Below are positions 38,051 to 53,200 of a stretch of DNA of 64,000 bases, in pieces. Positions within the stretch are counted from its first letter, which is position 1. Every line of letters starts with the position of its first letter. The notes under the pieces are model-generated. The model saw nothing but the letters and a program-made list of their open reading frames with translations. It searched no databases and had not been told where the DNA came from. The stretch is from NCBI RefSeq assembly GCF_050948215.1, contig NW_027488817.1:279877-343876 (forward strand), in the 5' to 3' direction. This stretch comes from Halictus rubicundus. Lineage: Eukaryota > Arthropoda > Insecta > Hymenoptera > Halictidae. A program made the translations under genes and the position numbers.

Positions 38051-39639
38051 TGCATAATATCCTCAATCCTACCCTATCCCCTATCCTATCCTATCCTCTA
38101 TCCTATCCTATCCTCTATCCTATTCTATCCTCTATCTTATCCTATCCTGTATCCTATCCTACCCTCTATCCTATAATATCATCTATCCTATCCTATCCTC
38201 TATGCTATCCCATCCTCTATCCTATCCTATCGTCTATCCTATCCTATCCTCTATCCTATCCAGTCCTCTATCCTATCCTATCCTCTATCCTATCCTGTCC
38301 TATATCCTATCCTATTGTCTATTCTATCGTATACTATCCTATCGTATACTCCGTCCTCTCCTATGCTCTATTATATCGTATCCTCTGTCCTATCCTATCC
38401 TATCCTCTATCCTATCCAATCCTGTATACTATCCTATCCTCTATCCTATCGTATCCTCTATCCTATCCCATCCTATATCCTATCCTATCTTCTATCCTAT
38501 CTTATCCTCTATCCTATCCTATCCTCAATCCTATCGTATCCTCTATCCTATCCTATCGTCTATCTTATAATATCCTCTATCCTATCCTATCCTTTATCCT
38601 ATCCTCTATCCTATCCTCTATCATATCCTGTTCTCTATCCTATCCTATTCTCTATCCTATACTATCCTATATCCTATCCAACCCACTTTCGAATCCTCTA
38701 TCCTATCCTATCCTCAAACCTATCGTATCCTCTATCCTATATTATCGTCTATCCTATAACATCCTCTATCATATCCAATCCTCTATTCTATCCTCTATCC
38801 TATGCTCTAACCTATCCTATCCTCTATCCTATAATATCCTCTATTATATCCAATCCTCTATCGTATAATATCCTCTATCCTATCCTATACTCTATCCTAT
38901 CGTATCCTCTGTCCTAACCTATCCTCTATCCTATCCTATCCTCTATCCTATCCTCTATCCTATCCACTATCCTATCCTATCCTTTATCCTATCCTATCCT
39001 ATCCTATCCTCTATCCTATACTATCCTCTATCCTATCCGATCCTCTATCCTATAATCTATCCTATCATCCATCCTATCCTAACCACTTTCCTATCCTTTC
39101 CTCTATCCTATCCTCTCCACTATCCTATCATATCGCCTATAATATCGTATCCTCTATCGTATCCTATCCTCTATAATATAGTATCCTCTATCCTATCTAA
39201 TCCTCTATCCTATCCTCTATCCTATCATCCATCCTATCCTATCCACTTTCCTATCCTTTCCTCTATCCTATAATATCCTCTATCCTATCCCATCCTCTAT
39301 CCTATCCTATCCTCTATCCTATCCTATCCTCAATCCTATCCTATCCTCTATTCCATTTAATCCTCTATACTGTCCTATCCTCTATCCTATCCTACCCTTT
39401 ATCCTATAATATCCTCCATCCTATCCTATCCTCTATCCTATCATATCCTCTATCCTAACCTATCCTCTATCCTATAATATCCTCTATCTTATCCTATCCT
39501 CTATCCTATGATATTCTCTATACTATCCAATTCTCTATTCTGTCCTATCCTGTATCCTATCCTACCCTCTATCCTATAATATCCTCTATCCTATCCTATT
39601 CTCTATGCTATCCAATCCCCTATCCTATCCCTTATCCTA

Positions 39640-42600
39640 TCCTATCCTCTATCCTATCCCATTCTCTATCCTATCCTATCGTCTTTCCTATCCTATTCTC
39701 TATCCTATCGTATCCTCTTTCCTATAATACCGTCTATCCTATCCTATACTCTATCGTCTCCTAGCATGTATCCTATCCAATCTCCTATCCTATCCTCTAT
39801 CCTATCCTGTTCTCTGTGCTATCCTCTATCCTATCCTATCCTCTATCCTATCCCATTCTCTATCCTATCCTATCGACTTTCCTATCCTATTCTCTATCCT
39901 ATCCTATCCTTTATCCTATCCTATCCTCTCTCCAATCCTATCCTCAATCCTATCCGATCCTCTATCCTATCCTATCCTCTATCCTATCCAATCCTTTATC
40001 CTATTCTATCCTCTATTCTATCCTATCCTCTATCCTATCCTATCCTCTCTCCTATCCTCTATCCTATCCACTATCCTATCCTATCCTTTATCCTATCCTA
40101 TCCTATCCTATCCTTTATCCTATCCTATCCTCTATCCTATCCTATCCTCTATCCTATACTATCCACTAGCCTATCCGATCCTCTATCCTATAATCTATCC
40201 TATCATCCATCCTATCCTAACCACTTTCCTATCCTTTCCTCTATCCTATCCTATCCTCTATCCTATCCTATCCTCTATCCTATCGTATCGTCTATCCTAT
40301 CCTATCCTCTATCCTATCAAATCCCCTATCCTATCCTCTTTCCTATCCTATCCTCTATCCTATCCTATCCTCTATCCTATCCTACCGTCTATCCAATCCT
40401 CTATCCTATCCTATCCTCTATCCTATTCTATCCTCTATCCTATCCTCTATCCTATCCTATCCTCTATCCTATCAATTCCCCTATCCTATCATATCCTCTA
40501 TCCTATCCTATCCTCTATCCTATCCTATCATCTATCCTCAATCCTATCCTTTCCTGTATCATATCCAATCCTCTATCCTATCCTGCTTTCTATCCTATCC
40601 TATCCTCTATCCTATCCTATCCAATCCCGTATCCTATCCTCTATTCTATCCTATCCTGTATCCAATCCTATCCACAATCCTATCCTTTCCTGTATCCTAT
40701 CCTATCCTCTATCCTATCAAATCCTCTGTCCTATCCTATCCTCTATCCTATCGAATCGTGTATCCTATCCACTATCCTATCCTATCCTCTATCCTATCCT
40801 ATCCTCTACCCTATCCTCTATCCTATCCACTATCCTATCCTATCCTATCCTATCCTTTATCCTATCCTATCCTCTATCCTATCCTATCCTCTATCCCATA
40901 ATATCCTCTATTATATCCAATCCTCTAACCTATCCAAACCTCTATTATATAATATCCTCTATCCTATCCAATCCTCTAACCTATCCAAACATCTATTATA
41001 TAATATCCTCTATCCTATGCAATCCTCTATCGTATCCTCTATCCTATCCTCTATCCTATCCTATCCTCAATCCTACCCTATCCCCTACCCTATGCGATCC
41101 TCTAACCTACCCTATCCTCTATCCTATTGTTTCCTCTATTCTGTCCTATCTTGTATCCGATCCAATCCCCTATCCTATCCTCTATCCTATCCTATTCTCT
41201 ATCCTATCCTCTATCGTATCGTATCCTCTATCCTATCCGATCCTCTATCCTATCCTATCCTCTATAATATCGTATCCTCTATCATATCCTATCATCTATC
41301 CTATCCAATCCTCTATCCTATCCTCTATGCTATCCTATCCTCTATCCTATCCTATCCTCTATCGTCTCCTGTCCTATATCCTACCCAATCCCCTATCCTA
41401 TCCTCTAACCTATCCTATCCGATCCTCCATCCTATTCTATTATCTATAATATCGTATCCTCTATCATATCCTGTCCTCTTTCCTATAACATCATCTACCC
41501 TATCCGAATCTCTTTCCTATCTTATCCTCTTTCCTATCCTATCCTCAATCCTATCCTATCCTGTATCCTATCCAATCCCCTATCCTATCCTCTATCCTAT
41601 CCTATTCTCTGTGCTATCCTCTATCCTATCCTATCCTCTATCCTATCCCATTCTCTATCCTATCCTATCCTCTTTACTATCCTATCCTCTATCCTATCCT
41701 ATCCTCTATCCTATCCTATCCTCTATCCTCTCCTATCCTCTATCCTATCCTATCGTCTATTATATCCAATCCTCTATCCTATCCTCTATCCTATCCTATC
41801 CTCTATCCTATCCTATCCTCTATCGTATCCTATCCTCTATCCTATCCTGTCCTCTATCCTATCCTATAGTCTATCCTATACTATCCTCTATCCTACCCTG
41901 TCCTCTATCCTATCCTATACTCTATCCTATACTATCCTCTATCCTATCCTGTCCTCTATCCTATCCTGTCCTCTATCCTATCCTATCGTCTATCCTATCC
42001 TATCTTCAATTATATAATATCCTCTATCCTATCCAATCCTCTATCGTATCCTCTATCCTATCCTCTATCCTATCCTATCCTCTGTCCTATCCTATTTTCT
42101 ATACTATCCTATCCCCTATCCTATCGTATCCTCTATCCTATCCCATCCTGTATCCTATCCTATCCTCTAACCTATCGTATCCTCTATCCGATCCTATCCT
42201 CTATTCTATCCTATCCTCTATCCTATCCTATCCTGTATCCTGTATCCTCTATCCTCTATCCTATCCTATCCTCTATCCTGTCCTACACTCTATCTTATCC
42301 TATCCTCTATCCTATCCTATCCTCTATGCTATCCTATCCTCAATCCTATCGTATCCTCTATCCTATCCTATCGTCTATCCTATCCTATCGTCTATCCTAT
42401 AAGATCTTCTATCCTATCCAATCCTCTATTCTATCCTCTATCCTATGCTCTATCCTATCCTATCCTCTATACTATAATATCCTCTATTCTATCCAATCCT
42501 CTATCGTATAATATCCTCTATCCGATCCTATCCTCCATCTTATTCTATCCTCTATCCTATCCTATCCTGTATCCTGTATCCTCTATCCTATCCTATCCTC

Positions 42601-44800
42601 TATCCTATCCTACCCTCTATCTTATCCTGTCCTCTATCCTATCCTAACCACTATCCTATCCTATCCTGTAACATATCGCATCCTCTATCCTATCCCATCA
42701 TCTATCCTATCGTATCCTCTGTCCTATCCTATCCTCTTTCCTATCCTATCCTATTCTCTATTTTATACTATCCTCTAACCTATCCTATCCTCTATCCTAT
42801 CCTATCCTGTATCCTGTATCCTCTATCCTATCCTATCCTCAATCCTATCGTATCCTCTATCCTATCCTGTCGTCTATCCTATAACATCCTCTATCCTATC
42901 CAATCCTCTATTCTATCCTCTATCCTATGCTCTATCCTATCCTATCCTCTATCCTCTAATATTATCTATTCTATCCAATCCTCTATCGTATAATATCCTC
43001 TATCCTATCCTATACTCTATCCTATCGTATCCTCTGTCCTAACCTATCCTCTATCCTATCCTATCCTCTATCCTATCCTCTATCCTATCCACTATCCTAT
43101 CCTATCCTTTATCCTATCCTATCCTATCCTATCCTCTATCCTATACTATCCTCTATCCTATCCGATCCTCTATCCTATAATCTATCCTATCATTCATCCT
43201 ATCCTAACCACTTTCCTATCCTTTCCTCTATCCTATCCTCTCCACTATCCTATCATATCGCCTATAATATCGTATCCTCTATCGTATCCTATCCTCTATA
43301 ATGTAGTATCCTCTATCCTATCTAATCCTCTATCCTATCCTCTATCCTATCATCCATCCTATCCTATCCACTTTCCTATCCTTTCCTCTATCCTATAATA
43401 TCCTCTATCCTATCCCATCCTCTATCCTATCCTATCCTCTATCCTATCCTATCCTCAATCCTATCCTATCCTCTATTCCATCCAATCCTCTATACTGTCC
43501 TATCCTCTATCCTATCCTACCCTTTATCCTATAATATCCTCCATCCTATCCTATCCTCTATCCTATCATATCCTCTATCCTAACCTATCCTCTATCCTAT
43601 AATATCCTCTATCTTATCCTATCCTCTATCCTATGATATTCTCTATACTATCCAATTCTCTATTCAGTCCTATCCTGTATCCTATCCTATCCCTTATCCT
43701 ATCCTATCCTCTATCCTATCCCATTCTCTATCCTATCCTATCGTCTTTCCTATCCTATTCTCTATCCTATCGTATCCTCTTTCCTATAATACCGTCTGTC
43801 CTATCCTATTCTCTATCGTCTCCTAGCATGTATCCTATCCAATCTCCTATCCTATCCTCTATCCTATCCTGTTCTCTGTGCTATCCTCTATCCTATCCTA
43901 TCCTCTATCCTATCCCATTCTCTATCCTATCCTATCGACTTTCCTATCCTATTCTCTATCCTATCCTATCCTTTATCCTATCCTATCCTCTCTCCAATCC
44001 TATCCTCAATCCTATCCGATCCTCTATCCTATCCTATCCTCTATCCTATCCAATCCTTTATCCTATTCTATCCTCTATTCTATCCTATCCTCTATCCTAT
44101 CCTATCCTCTCTCCTATCCTCTATCCTATCCACTATCCTATCCTATCCATTATCCTATCCTATCCTATCCTATCCTTTATCCTATCCTATCCTCTATCCT
44201 ATCCTATCCTCTATCCTATACTATCCTCTATCCTATCCGATCCTCTATCCTATAATCTATCCTATCATCCATCCTATCCTAACCACTTTCCTATCCTTTC
44301 CTCTATCCTATCCTATCCTCTATCCTATCCTATCCTCTATCCTATCGTATCGTCTATCCTATCCTATCCTCTATCCTATCAAATCCCCTATCCTATCCTC
44401 TTTCCTATCCTATCCTCTATCCTATCCTATCCTCTATCCTATCCTACCGTCTATCCAATCCTCTATCCTATCCTATCCTCTATCCTATTCTATCCTCTAT
44501 CCTATCCTCTATCCTATCCTATCCTCTATCCTATCAATTCCCCTATCCTATCATATCCTCTATCCTATCCTATCCTCTATCCTATCCTATCATCTATCCT
44601 CAATCGTATCCTTTCCTGTATCATATCCAATCCTCTATCCTATCCTGCTTTCTATCCTATCCTATCCTCTATCCTATCCTATCCAATCCCGTATCCTATC
44701 CTCTATTCTATCCTATCCTGTATCCAATCCTATCCACAATCCTATCCTTTCCTGTATCCTATCCTATCCTCTATCCTATCAAATCCTCTGTCCTATCCTA
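39640..44800. repeat. Duplication at a 4,062-bp offset in the satellite
   Basis: Segments from about 39640 to 40750 recur from about 43700 to 44813. The word TCGAATCGTGTATCC occurs at 40751 and 44813, and again at 45843 and 47562, giving offsets of 4,062, 1,030 and 1,719 bp. Confidence 0.7.
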
Positions 44801-46580
44801 TCCTCTATCCTATCGAATCGTGTATCCTATCCACTATCCTATCCTATCCTCTATCCTATCCTATCCTCTATCCTATCCTATCCTCTATCCTATCCTATCC
44901 TCTATCCTATCCTATCCTCTATCCTATCCTATCCTCTATCCTATCCAAACCTCTATCCTATCAAATCCCTATACTATCCTCTATCCTATCCTATCGTCTG
45001 TCCTATCCTATCCTCTATCCTATCCTATCCTCTATCCTATAAAATCCCCTATCCTATCCTCTGCCCTATCCTATCCTCTATCCTATCCTATCCGCTATCC
45101 TATCCTACCGTCTATCCAATCCTCTATCCTATCCTATCCTCTATCCTATTCTATCCTCTATCCTATCCTCTATCCTATCCTATCCTCTATCCTATCCTAT
45201 CCTCTATCCTATCCTATCTTCTATCCTATCCTATCCTCTATCCTATCAATTCCCCTATCCTATCATATCCTCTATCCTATCCTATCCTATCCTCTATCCT
45301 ACGCTATCCTCTATCCTATCCTATCCTCTATCCTATCCTATCCTCTATCCTATCCTATCCTCTATCCTATCCTATCCTCTATCCTATCCTATCCTCTATC
45401 CTATCCTATCCTCTACCCTATCCTATCCTCTATCCTATCCTATCCTCTATCCTATCCTATCCTCTATCCTATCCTACCGTCTATCCAATCCTCTATCCTA
45501 TCCTATCCTCTATCCTATTCTATCCTCTATCCTATCCTCTATCCTATCCTATCCTCTATCCTATCAATTCCCCTATCCTATCATATCCTCTATCCTATCC
45601 TATCCTCTATCCTATCCTATCATATATCCTCAATCCCATCCTTTCCTGTGTCATATCCAATCCTCTATCCTATCCTGTCTTCTATCCTATCCTATCCTCT
45701 ATCCTATCCTATCCAATCCCGTATCCTATCCTCTATTCTATCCTATCCTGTATCCAATCCTATCCACAATCCTATCCTTTCCTGTATCCTATCCTATCCT
45801 CTATCCTATCAAATCCTCTGTCCTATCCTATCCTCTATCCTATCGAATCGTGTATCCTATCCACTATCCTATCCTATTCTCTATCCTATCCTATCCTCTA
45901 TCCTATCCTCTATCCTATCCTATCCTCTATCATATCCTCTATCCTATCCTATACTCTATCCTATTCTATCCTCTATCCTATCCTATCCTCTATCCTATCC
46001 TATCCTCTATCCTATCAAATCCCCTATCCTATCCTCTGCGCTATCCTATCCTCTATCCTATCCTATAAGCTATCCTATCCTATCCTCTATCCTATCCTAT
46101 CCTCTATCCTATTATATCCTCTATCCTATCCTCTATCCTATCCTATCCTTTATCCTATCCTATCTTCTATCCTATCCTATCCTATCCTCTATCCTATCCT
46201 CTCCTCTATCCTATGCTATCCTCTATCCTATCCTATCCTCTATCCTATCCTATCCTCTATCCTATCCTATCTTCTATCCTATCCTATCCTCTATCCTATC
46301 AAATCCCCTATCCTATCCTCTATCCTATCCTATCCTCTATCCTATCCTATCCTCTATCCTATCCTATCCTCTATCCTATCCTACCGTCTATCCTATCCTC
46401 TATCCTATCCTATCCTCTATCCTACTCTATCCTCTATCCTATCCTATCCTCTATCCTATCCTATCCTCTATCCTATCAAATCCCCTATCGTATCCTCTGC
46501 CCTATCCTATCCTCTATCCTATCCTATCCTCTATCCTATCGTATCCTCTATCCTATCCTATCCTCTATCCTACGCTATCC

Positions 46581-46750
46581 TCTATCCTATCCTATCCTCT
46601 ATCCTATCCTATCCTCTATCCTATCCTATCCTCTATCCTATCCTATCCTCTATCCTATCCTATCCTCTATCCTATCCTATCCTCTATCCTATCCTATCCT
46701 CTATCCTATCCTATCCTCTATCCTATCCTATCCTCTATCCTATCCTATCC
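46581..46750. repeat. Ten perfect tandem copies of the 17-mer
   Basis: TCTATCCTATCCTATCC repeats ten times with no mismatch. This stretch defines the monomer most cleanly. Confidence 0.9.
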
Positions 46751-49700
46751 TCTATCCTATCAATTCCCCTATGCTATCCTATCCTGTACCCTATCCGATC
46801 CTCCATCCTATCCTATCATCTATCCTATCCTATCCTCTATCCTATCCTATCTTCTATCCTATCCTATCCTCTATCCTATCAAATCCCTATACTATCTTCT
46901 ATCCTATCCTATCCTCTATCCTATCCTATCTCCTATCCTAGCCTATCCTCTATCCTATCCTATCCAATCCCCTATCCTATCCTATCCTCTATTTTATCCT
47001 ATCCTCTATCCTATTCTATCCACTATCCTATCCTCTATCCTATCCTATCTTCTATCCTATCCTATCCTCTACCCTATCCTATCCTCTATCCTATCCTATC
47101 GTCTATCCTATCCTATCCTCTATCCTATCAAATCCCCTATCCTATCCTCTTTCCTATCCTATCCTCTATCCTATCCTATCCTCTATCCTATCCTACCGTC
47201 TATCCAATCCTCTATCCTATCCTATCCTCTATCCTATTCTATCCTCTATCCTATCCTCTATACTATCCTATCCTCTATCCTATCAATTCCCCTATCCTAT
47301 CATATCCTCTATCCTATCCTATCCTCTATCCTATCCTATCATATATCCTCAATCCTATCCTTTCCTGTGTCATATCCAATCCTCTATCCTATCCTGTCTT
47401 CTATCCTATCCTATCCTCTATCCTATCCTATCCAATCCCGTATCCTATCCTCTATTCTATCCTATCCTGTATCCAATCCTATCCACAATCCTATCCTTTC
47501 CTGTATCCTATCCTATCCTCTATCCTATCAAATCCTCTGTCCTATCCTATCCTCTATCCTATCGAATCGTGTATCCTATCCACTATCCTATCCTATCCTC
47601 TATCCTATCCTATCCTCTATCCTATCCTATCCTCTATCCTATCCTATCCTCTATCCTATCCTATCCTCTATCCTATCCTATCCTCTATCCTATCCAAACC
47701 TCTATCCTATCAAATCCCTATACTATCCTCTATCCTATCCTATCGTCTGTCCTATCCGATCCTCTATCCTATCCTATCCTCTATCCTATAAAATCCCCTA
47801 TCCTATCCTCTGCCCTATCCTATCCTCTATCCTATCCTATCCGCTATCCTATCCTATCCTCTATCCTATTCTATCCTCTATCCTATCCTCTATCCTATCG
47901 TATCCTCTATCCTATCCTATCCTCTATCCTATCAAATCCCCTATCCTATCCTCTTTCCTATCCTATCCTCTATCCTATCCTATCCTCTATCCTATCCTAC
48001 CGCCTATCCAATCCTCTATCCTATCCTATCCTCTATCCTATTCTATCCTCTATCCTATCCTCTATCCTATCCTATCCTCTATCCTATCAATTCCCCTATC
48101 CTATCATATCCTCTATCCTATCCTATCCTCTATCCTATCCTATCATCTATCCTCAATCCTATCCTTTCCTGTATCATATCCAATCCTCTATCCTATCCTA
48201 TCCTATCCTCTATCCTATCCTATCCTCTATCCTATCCTATCTTCTATCCTATCCTATCCTCTATCCTATCAAATCCCTATACTATCCTCTATCCTATCCT
48301 ATCCTCTGTCCTATCCTATCCTCTATCCTATCCTATCGTCTATCCTATCCTCTATCCTATTATATCCTCTATCCTATCCTATCCTCTATCCTATCCTATC
48401 GTCTATCCTATCCTCTATCCTATTCCATCCTCTATCCTATCCTATACTCTTTCCTATCCTGTCCTCTATCCTATCCTCTATCATATCCATTACTCCATAA
48501 TATCGTACACTCTATCCTATAATTTCATCTATCCGTTCCTATTCTCTATCCTACCCTCTATCCTAACCTCTATCCTATCCTACCCTCTATCCTATCCTAT
48601 CCTCTAGCCTATCCTATCCTCTATCCTATCCTATCCTCTATCCTATTCTATCCTCTATCCTATCCAATCTTCTATCCTATCCTAACCTCTATCCTATCCT
48701 CTATCCTATCCTATCCTCTATCCTAGCCTATCCTCTATCCTATCCTATCCAATCCCCTATCCTATCCTATCCTCTATCCTATCCTATCCTCTATCCTATA
48801 ATATGCTCTATCCTATCCTATCCTCTATCCTATGATATCCTCTATCCTATCCTATCTTCTATCCTATCCTATCCTCTATCCTATCCTATCCTCTATCCTA
48901 TCCTATCCTCTATCCTATCCTATCCTCTATCCTATTCTATCCTCTATCCTATCCTATCTTCTATGCTTTCCTATCATCTATCCTATCCTCTATCCAATCC
49001 TCTATCCTATCCTATCCTCTATCCTATCCTATCCTCTATCCTATCCTATCCTCTATCATATCCTATCGTCTATCCTATCCTATCCTCTATCCTATCAAAT
49101 CCCCTATCCTATCCTCTGTCCTATCCTATCCTCTATCCTATCCTATCCTCTATCCTATCCTATCCTCTATCCTATCCTATCCTCTATCCTATCCTACCGT
49201 CTATCCAATCCTCTATCCTATCCTATCCTCTATCCTATTCTATCCTCTATCCTTTCCTATCCTCTATCCTATCCTCTATCCAATCCTATATCCTATCCTA
49301 TCCTCTATCCTATCCTATCCTCTATCCTATCCTATCCTCTATCCTATCCTATCGTCTATCCTATCCTATCCTCTATCCTATCAAATCCCCTATCCTATCC
49401 TCTGTCCTATCCTATCCTCTATCCTATCCTATCCTCTATCTTATTCTATCCTCTATCCTATCCTATCCTCTATCCTATCCTATCCTCTATCCTATCAAAT
49501 CCCCTATCCTATCCTCTGCCCTATCCTATCCTCTATCCTATCCTATCCGCTATCCTATCCTATCCTCTATCCTATCCTATACTCTATCCTATTATATCCT
49601 CTATCCTATCCTCCATCCTATCCTATCCTCTATCCTATCCTATCCTCTATCCTATTCTATCGTCTATCCTATCCTATCCTCTATCCTATCAAATCCCCTA

Positions 49701-50593
49701 TCCTATCCTCTTTCCTATCCTATCCTCTATCCTATCCTATCCTCTATCCTATCCTACCGTCTATCCAATCCTCTATCCTATCCTATCCTCTATCCTATTC
49801 TATCCTCTATCCTATCCTCTATCCTATCCTATCCTCTATCCTATCCTATCCTCTATCCTATCCTATCTTCTATCCTATCCTATCCTCTATCCTATTAATT
49901 CCCCTATGCTATCATATCCTCAATCCTATCCTATCCTATCCTCTATCCTATCCTATCCTCTGTCTTATCCTATCTTCTATCCTATCCTATCCTCTATCCT
50001 ATCAAATCCCTATACTATCCTCTATCCTATCCTATCCTCTGTCCTATCCTATCCTCTATCCTATCCTATCGTCTATCCTATCCTCTATCCTATCCTATCC
50101 TCTATCCTATCCTATCCTCTATCCTATCCTATCCTCTATCCTATCCTATCGTCTATCCTATCCTCTATTCTATTCCATCCTCTATCCTATCCTATACTCT
50201 TTCCTATCCTGTCCTCTATCCTATCCTCTATCCTACCCATTCCTCCATAATATCGTACACTCTATCCTATAATTTCATCTATCCGTTCCTATTCTCTATC
50301 CTACCCTCTATCCTAACCTCTATCCTATCCTATCCTCTATCCTATCCTATCCTCTATCCTATCCTCTATCCTATCCTATCCTCTATCCTATCCTATCCTC
50401 TATCCTATCCTATCCTCTATCCTATCCTATCCTCTATCCTATCCTATCCTCTATCCTATCCTATCCTCTATCCTATCCTATCCTATCCTCTATCCTATCC
50501 TATCCTCTATCATATCCTATCCTCTATCCTATCCTATCCTCTATCCTATCCTATCCTCTATCCTATCCTATCCTCTATCCTATCCTATCTTCT

Positions 50594-53200
50594 ATGCTTT
50601 CCTATCCTCTAACCTATCTTATTCTCTATCCTATCCTATCTTCTATGCTTTCCTATCCTCTATCCTACCCTATCCTCTATCCTATCCTCTCCTCTATCCT
50701 ATCCTCTATCCTATCCTATCCTTTATCCTATCCTATCCTATCCTATCCTTTATCCTATCCTATCCTCTATCCTATCCTATCCTCTATCCTATACTATCCT
50801 CTATCCTATCCGATCCTCTATCCTATAATCTATCCTATCATCCATCCTATCCTCTATCCTATCAATTCCCCTATGCTATCCTATCCTGTATCCTATCCGA
50901 TCCTCCATCCTATCCTATCATCTATCCTATCCTATCCTCTATCCTATCCTATCTTCTATCCTATCCTATCCTCTATCCTATCAAATCCCTATACTATCTT
51001 CTATCCTATCCTATCCTCTATCCTATCCTATCTTCTATCCTAGCCTATCCTCTATCCTATCCTATCCAATCCCCTATCCTATCCTATCCTCTATTTTATC
51101 CTATCCTCTATCCTATTCTATCCACTATCCTATCCTCTATCCTATCCTATCCTCTATCCTATCCTATCCTCTACCCTCTCCTATCCTATATCCTATCCTA
51201 TCGTCTATCCTATCCTATCCTCTATCCTATCAAATCCCCTATCCTATCCTCTTTCCTATCCTATCCTCTATCCTATCCTATCCTCTATCCTATCCTACCG
51301 TCTATCCAATCCTCTATCCTATCCTATCCTCTATCCTATTCTATCCTCTATCCTATCCTCTATCCTATCCTATCCTCTATCCTATCAATTCCCCTATCCT
51401 ATCATATCCTCTATCCTATCCTATCCTCTATCCTATCCTATCATATATCCTCAATCCCATCCTTTCCTGTGTCATATCCAATCCTCTATCCTATCCTATC
51501 CTCTATCCTATTCTATCCTCTATCCTATCCTATCCTATCCTCTATCCTATCCTATCCTCTATCCTATCCTATCTTCTATCCTTTCCTATCCTCTATCCTA
51601 TCCTCTATCCTATCCTATCTTCTATCCTTTCCTATCCTCTATCCTATCCTCTATCCAATCCTATATCCTATCCTATCCTCTATCCTATCCTATCCTCTAT
51701 CCTATCCTATCCTCTATCCTATTCTATCGTCTATCCTATCCTATCCTCTATCCTATCAAATCCCCTATCCTATCCTCTTTCCTATCCTATCCTCTATCCT
51801 ATCCTATCCTCTATCCTATCCTACCGTCTATCCAATCCTCTATCCTATCCTATCCTCTATCCTATTCTATCCTCTATCCTATCCTCTATCCTATCCTATC
51901 CTCTATCCTATCCTATCCTCTATCCTATCCTATCTTCTATCCTATCCTATCCTCTATCCTATTAATTCCCCTATCCTATCATATCCTCAATCCTATCCTA
52001 TCCTATCCTCTATCCTATCCTATCCTCTATCTTATCCTATCTTCTATCCTATCCTATCCTCTATCCTATCAAATCCCTATACTATCCTCTATCCTATCCT
52101 ATCCTCTGTCCTATCCTATCCTCTATCCTATCCTATCGTCTATCCTATCCTCTATCCTATCCTATCCTCTATCCTATCCTATCCTCTATCCTATCCTATC
52201 CTCTATCCTATCCTATCGTCTATCCTATCCTCTATTCTATTCCATCCTCTATCCTATCCTATACTCTTTCCTATCCTGTCCTCTATCCTATCCTCTATCC
52301 TACCCATTCCTCCATAATATCGTACACTCTATCCTATAATTTCATCTATCCGTTCCTATTCTCTATCCTACCCTCTATCCTAACCTCTATCCTATCCTAT
52401 CCTCTATCCTATCCTATCCTCTATCCTATCCTCTATCCTATCCTATCCTCTATCCTATCCTATCCTCTATCCTATCCTATCCTCTATCCTATCCTATCCT
52501 CTATCCTATCCTATCCTCTATCCTATCCTATCCTATCCTCTATCCTATCCTATCCTCTATCATATCCTATCCTCTATCCTATCCTATCCTCTATCCTATC
52601 CTATCCTCTATCCTATCCTATCCTCTATCCTATCCTATCTTCTATGCTTTCCTATCCTCTAACCTATCTTATTCTCTATCCTATCCTATCTTCTATGCTT
52701 TCCTATCCTCTATCCTACCCTATCCTCTATCCTATCCTCTCCTCTATCCTATCCTCTATCCTATCCTATCCTCTATCCTATCCTACCGTCTATCCTATCC
52801 TCTATCCTATCCTATCATCTATCCTATCCTATCCTCTATCCTATCCTGTCCTCTATCCTATCCTATCCTCTATCCTATCCTATCCTCTATCATATCCTAT
52901 CCTGTATCCTATCCAATCCTCTATCCTATCCTATCATCTATCCTCAATCCTATCCTTTCCTGTATCCTATCCAATCCTCTATCCTATCCTATCCTCTATC
53001 CTATCCTATCCTCTATCCTATCCTATCCTCTATCCTATCCTCTATCCTCTATCCTATCCTATCCTCTATCCTATCCTATCCTCTATCCTATCCTACCGTC
53101 TATCCAATCCTCTATCCTATCCTATCCTCTATCCTATTCTATCCTCTATCCTATCCTATCCTCTATCCTATCCTATCCTCTATCCTATAAAATCCCCTAT
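50594..53200. repeat. Duplication at a 2,050-bp offset in the satellite
   Basis: The segment beginning CTATGCTTTCC-like near 50594 recurs near 52644. The associated landmark CCATAATATCGTACAC occurs at 48495, 50245, 52312 and 55828, showing that the same block was copied at least four times with unequal spacing. Confidence 0.65.
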
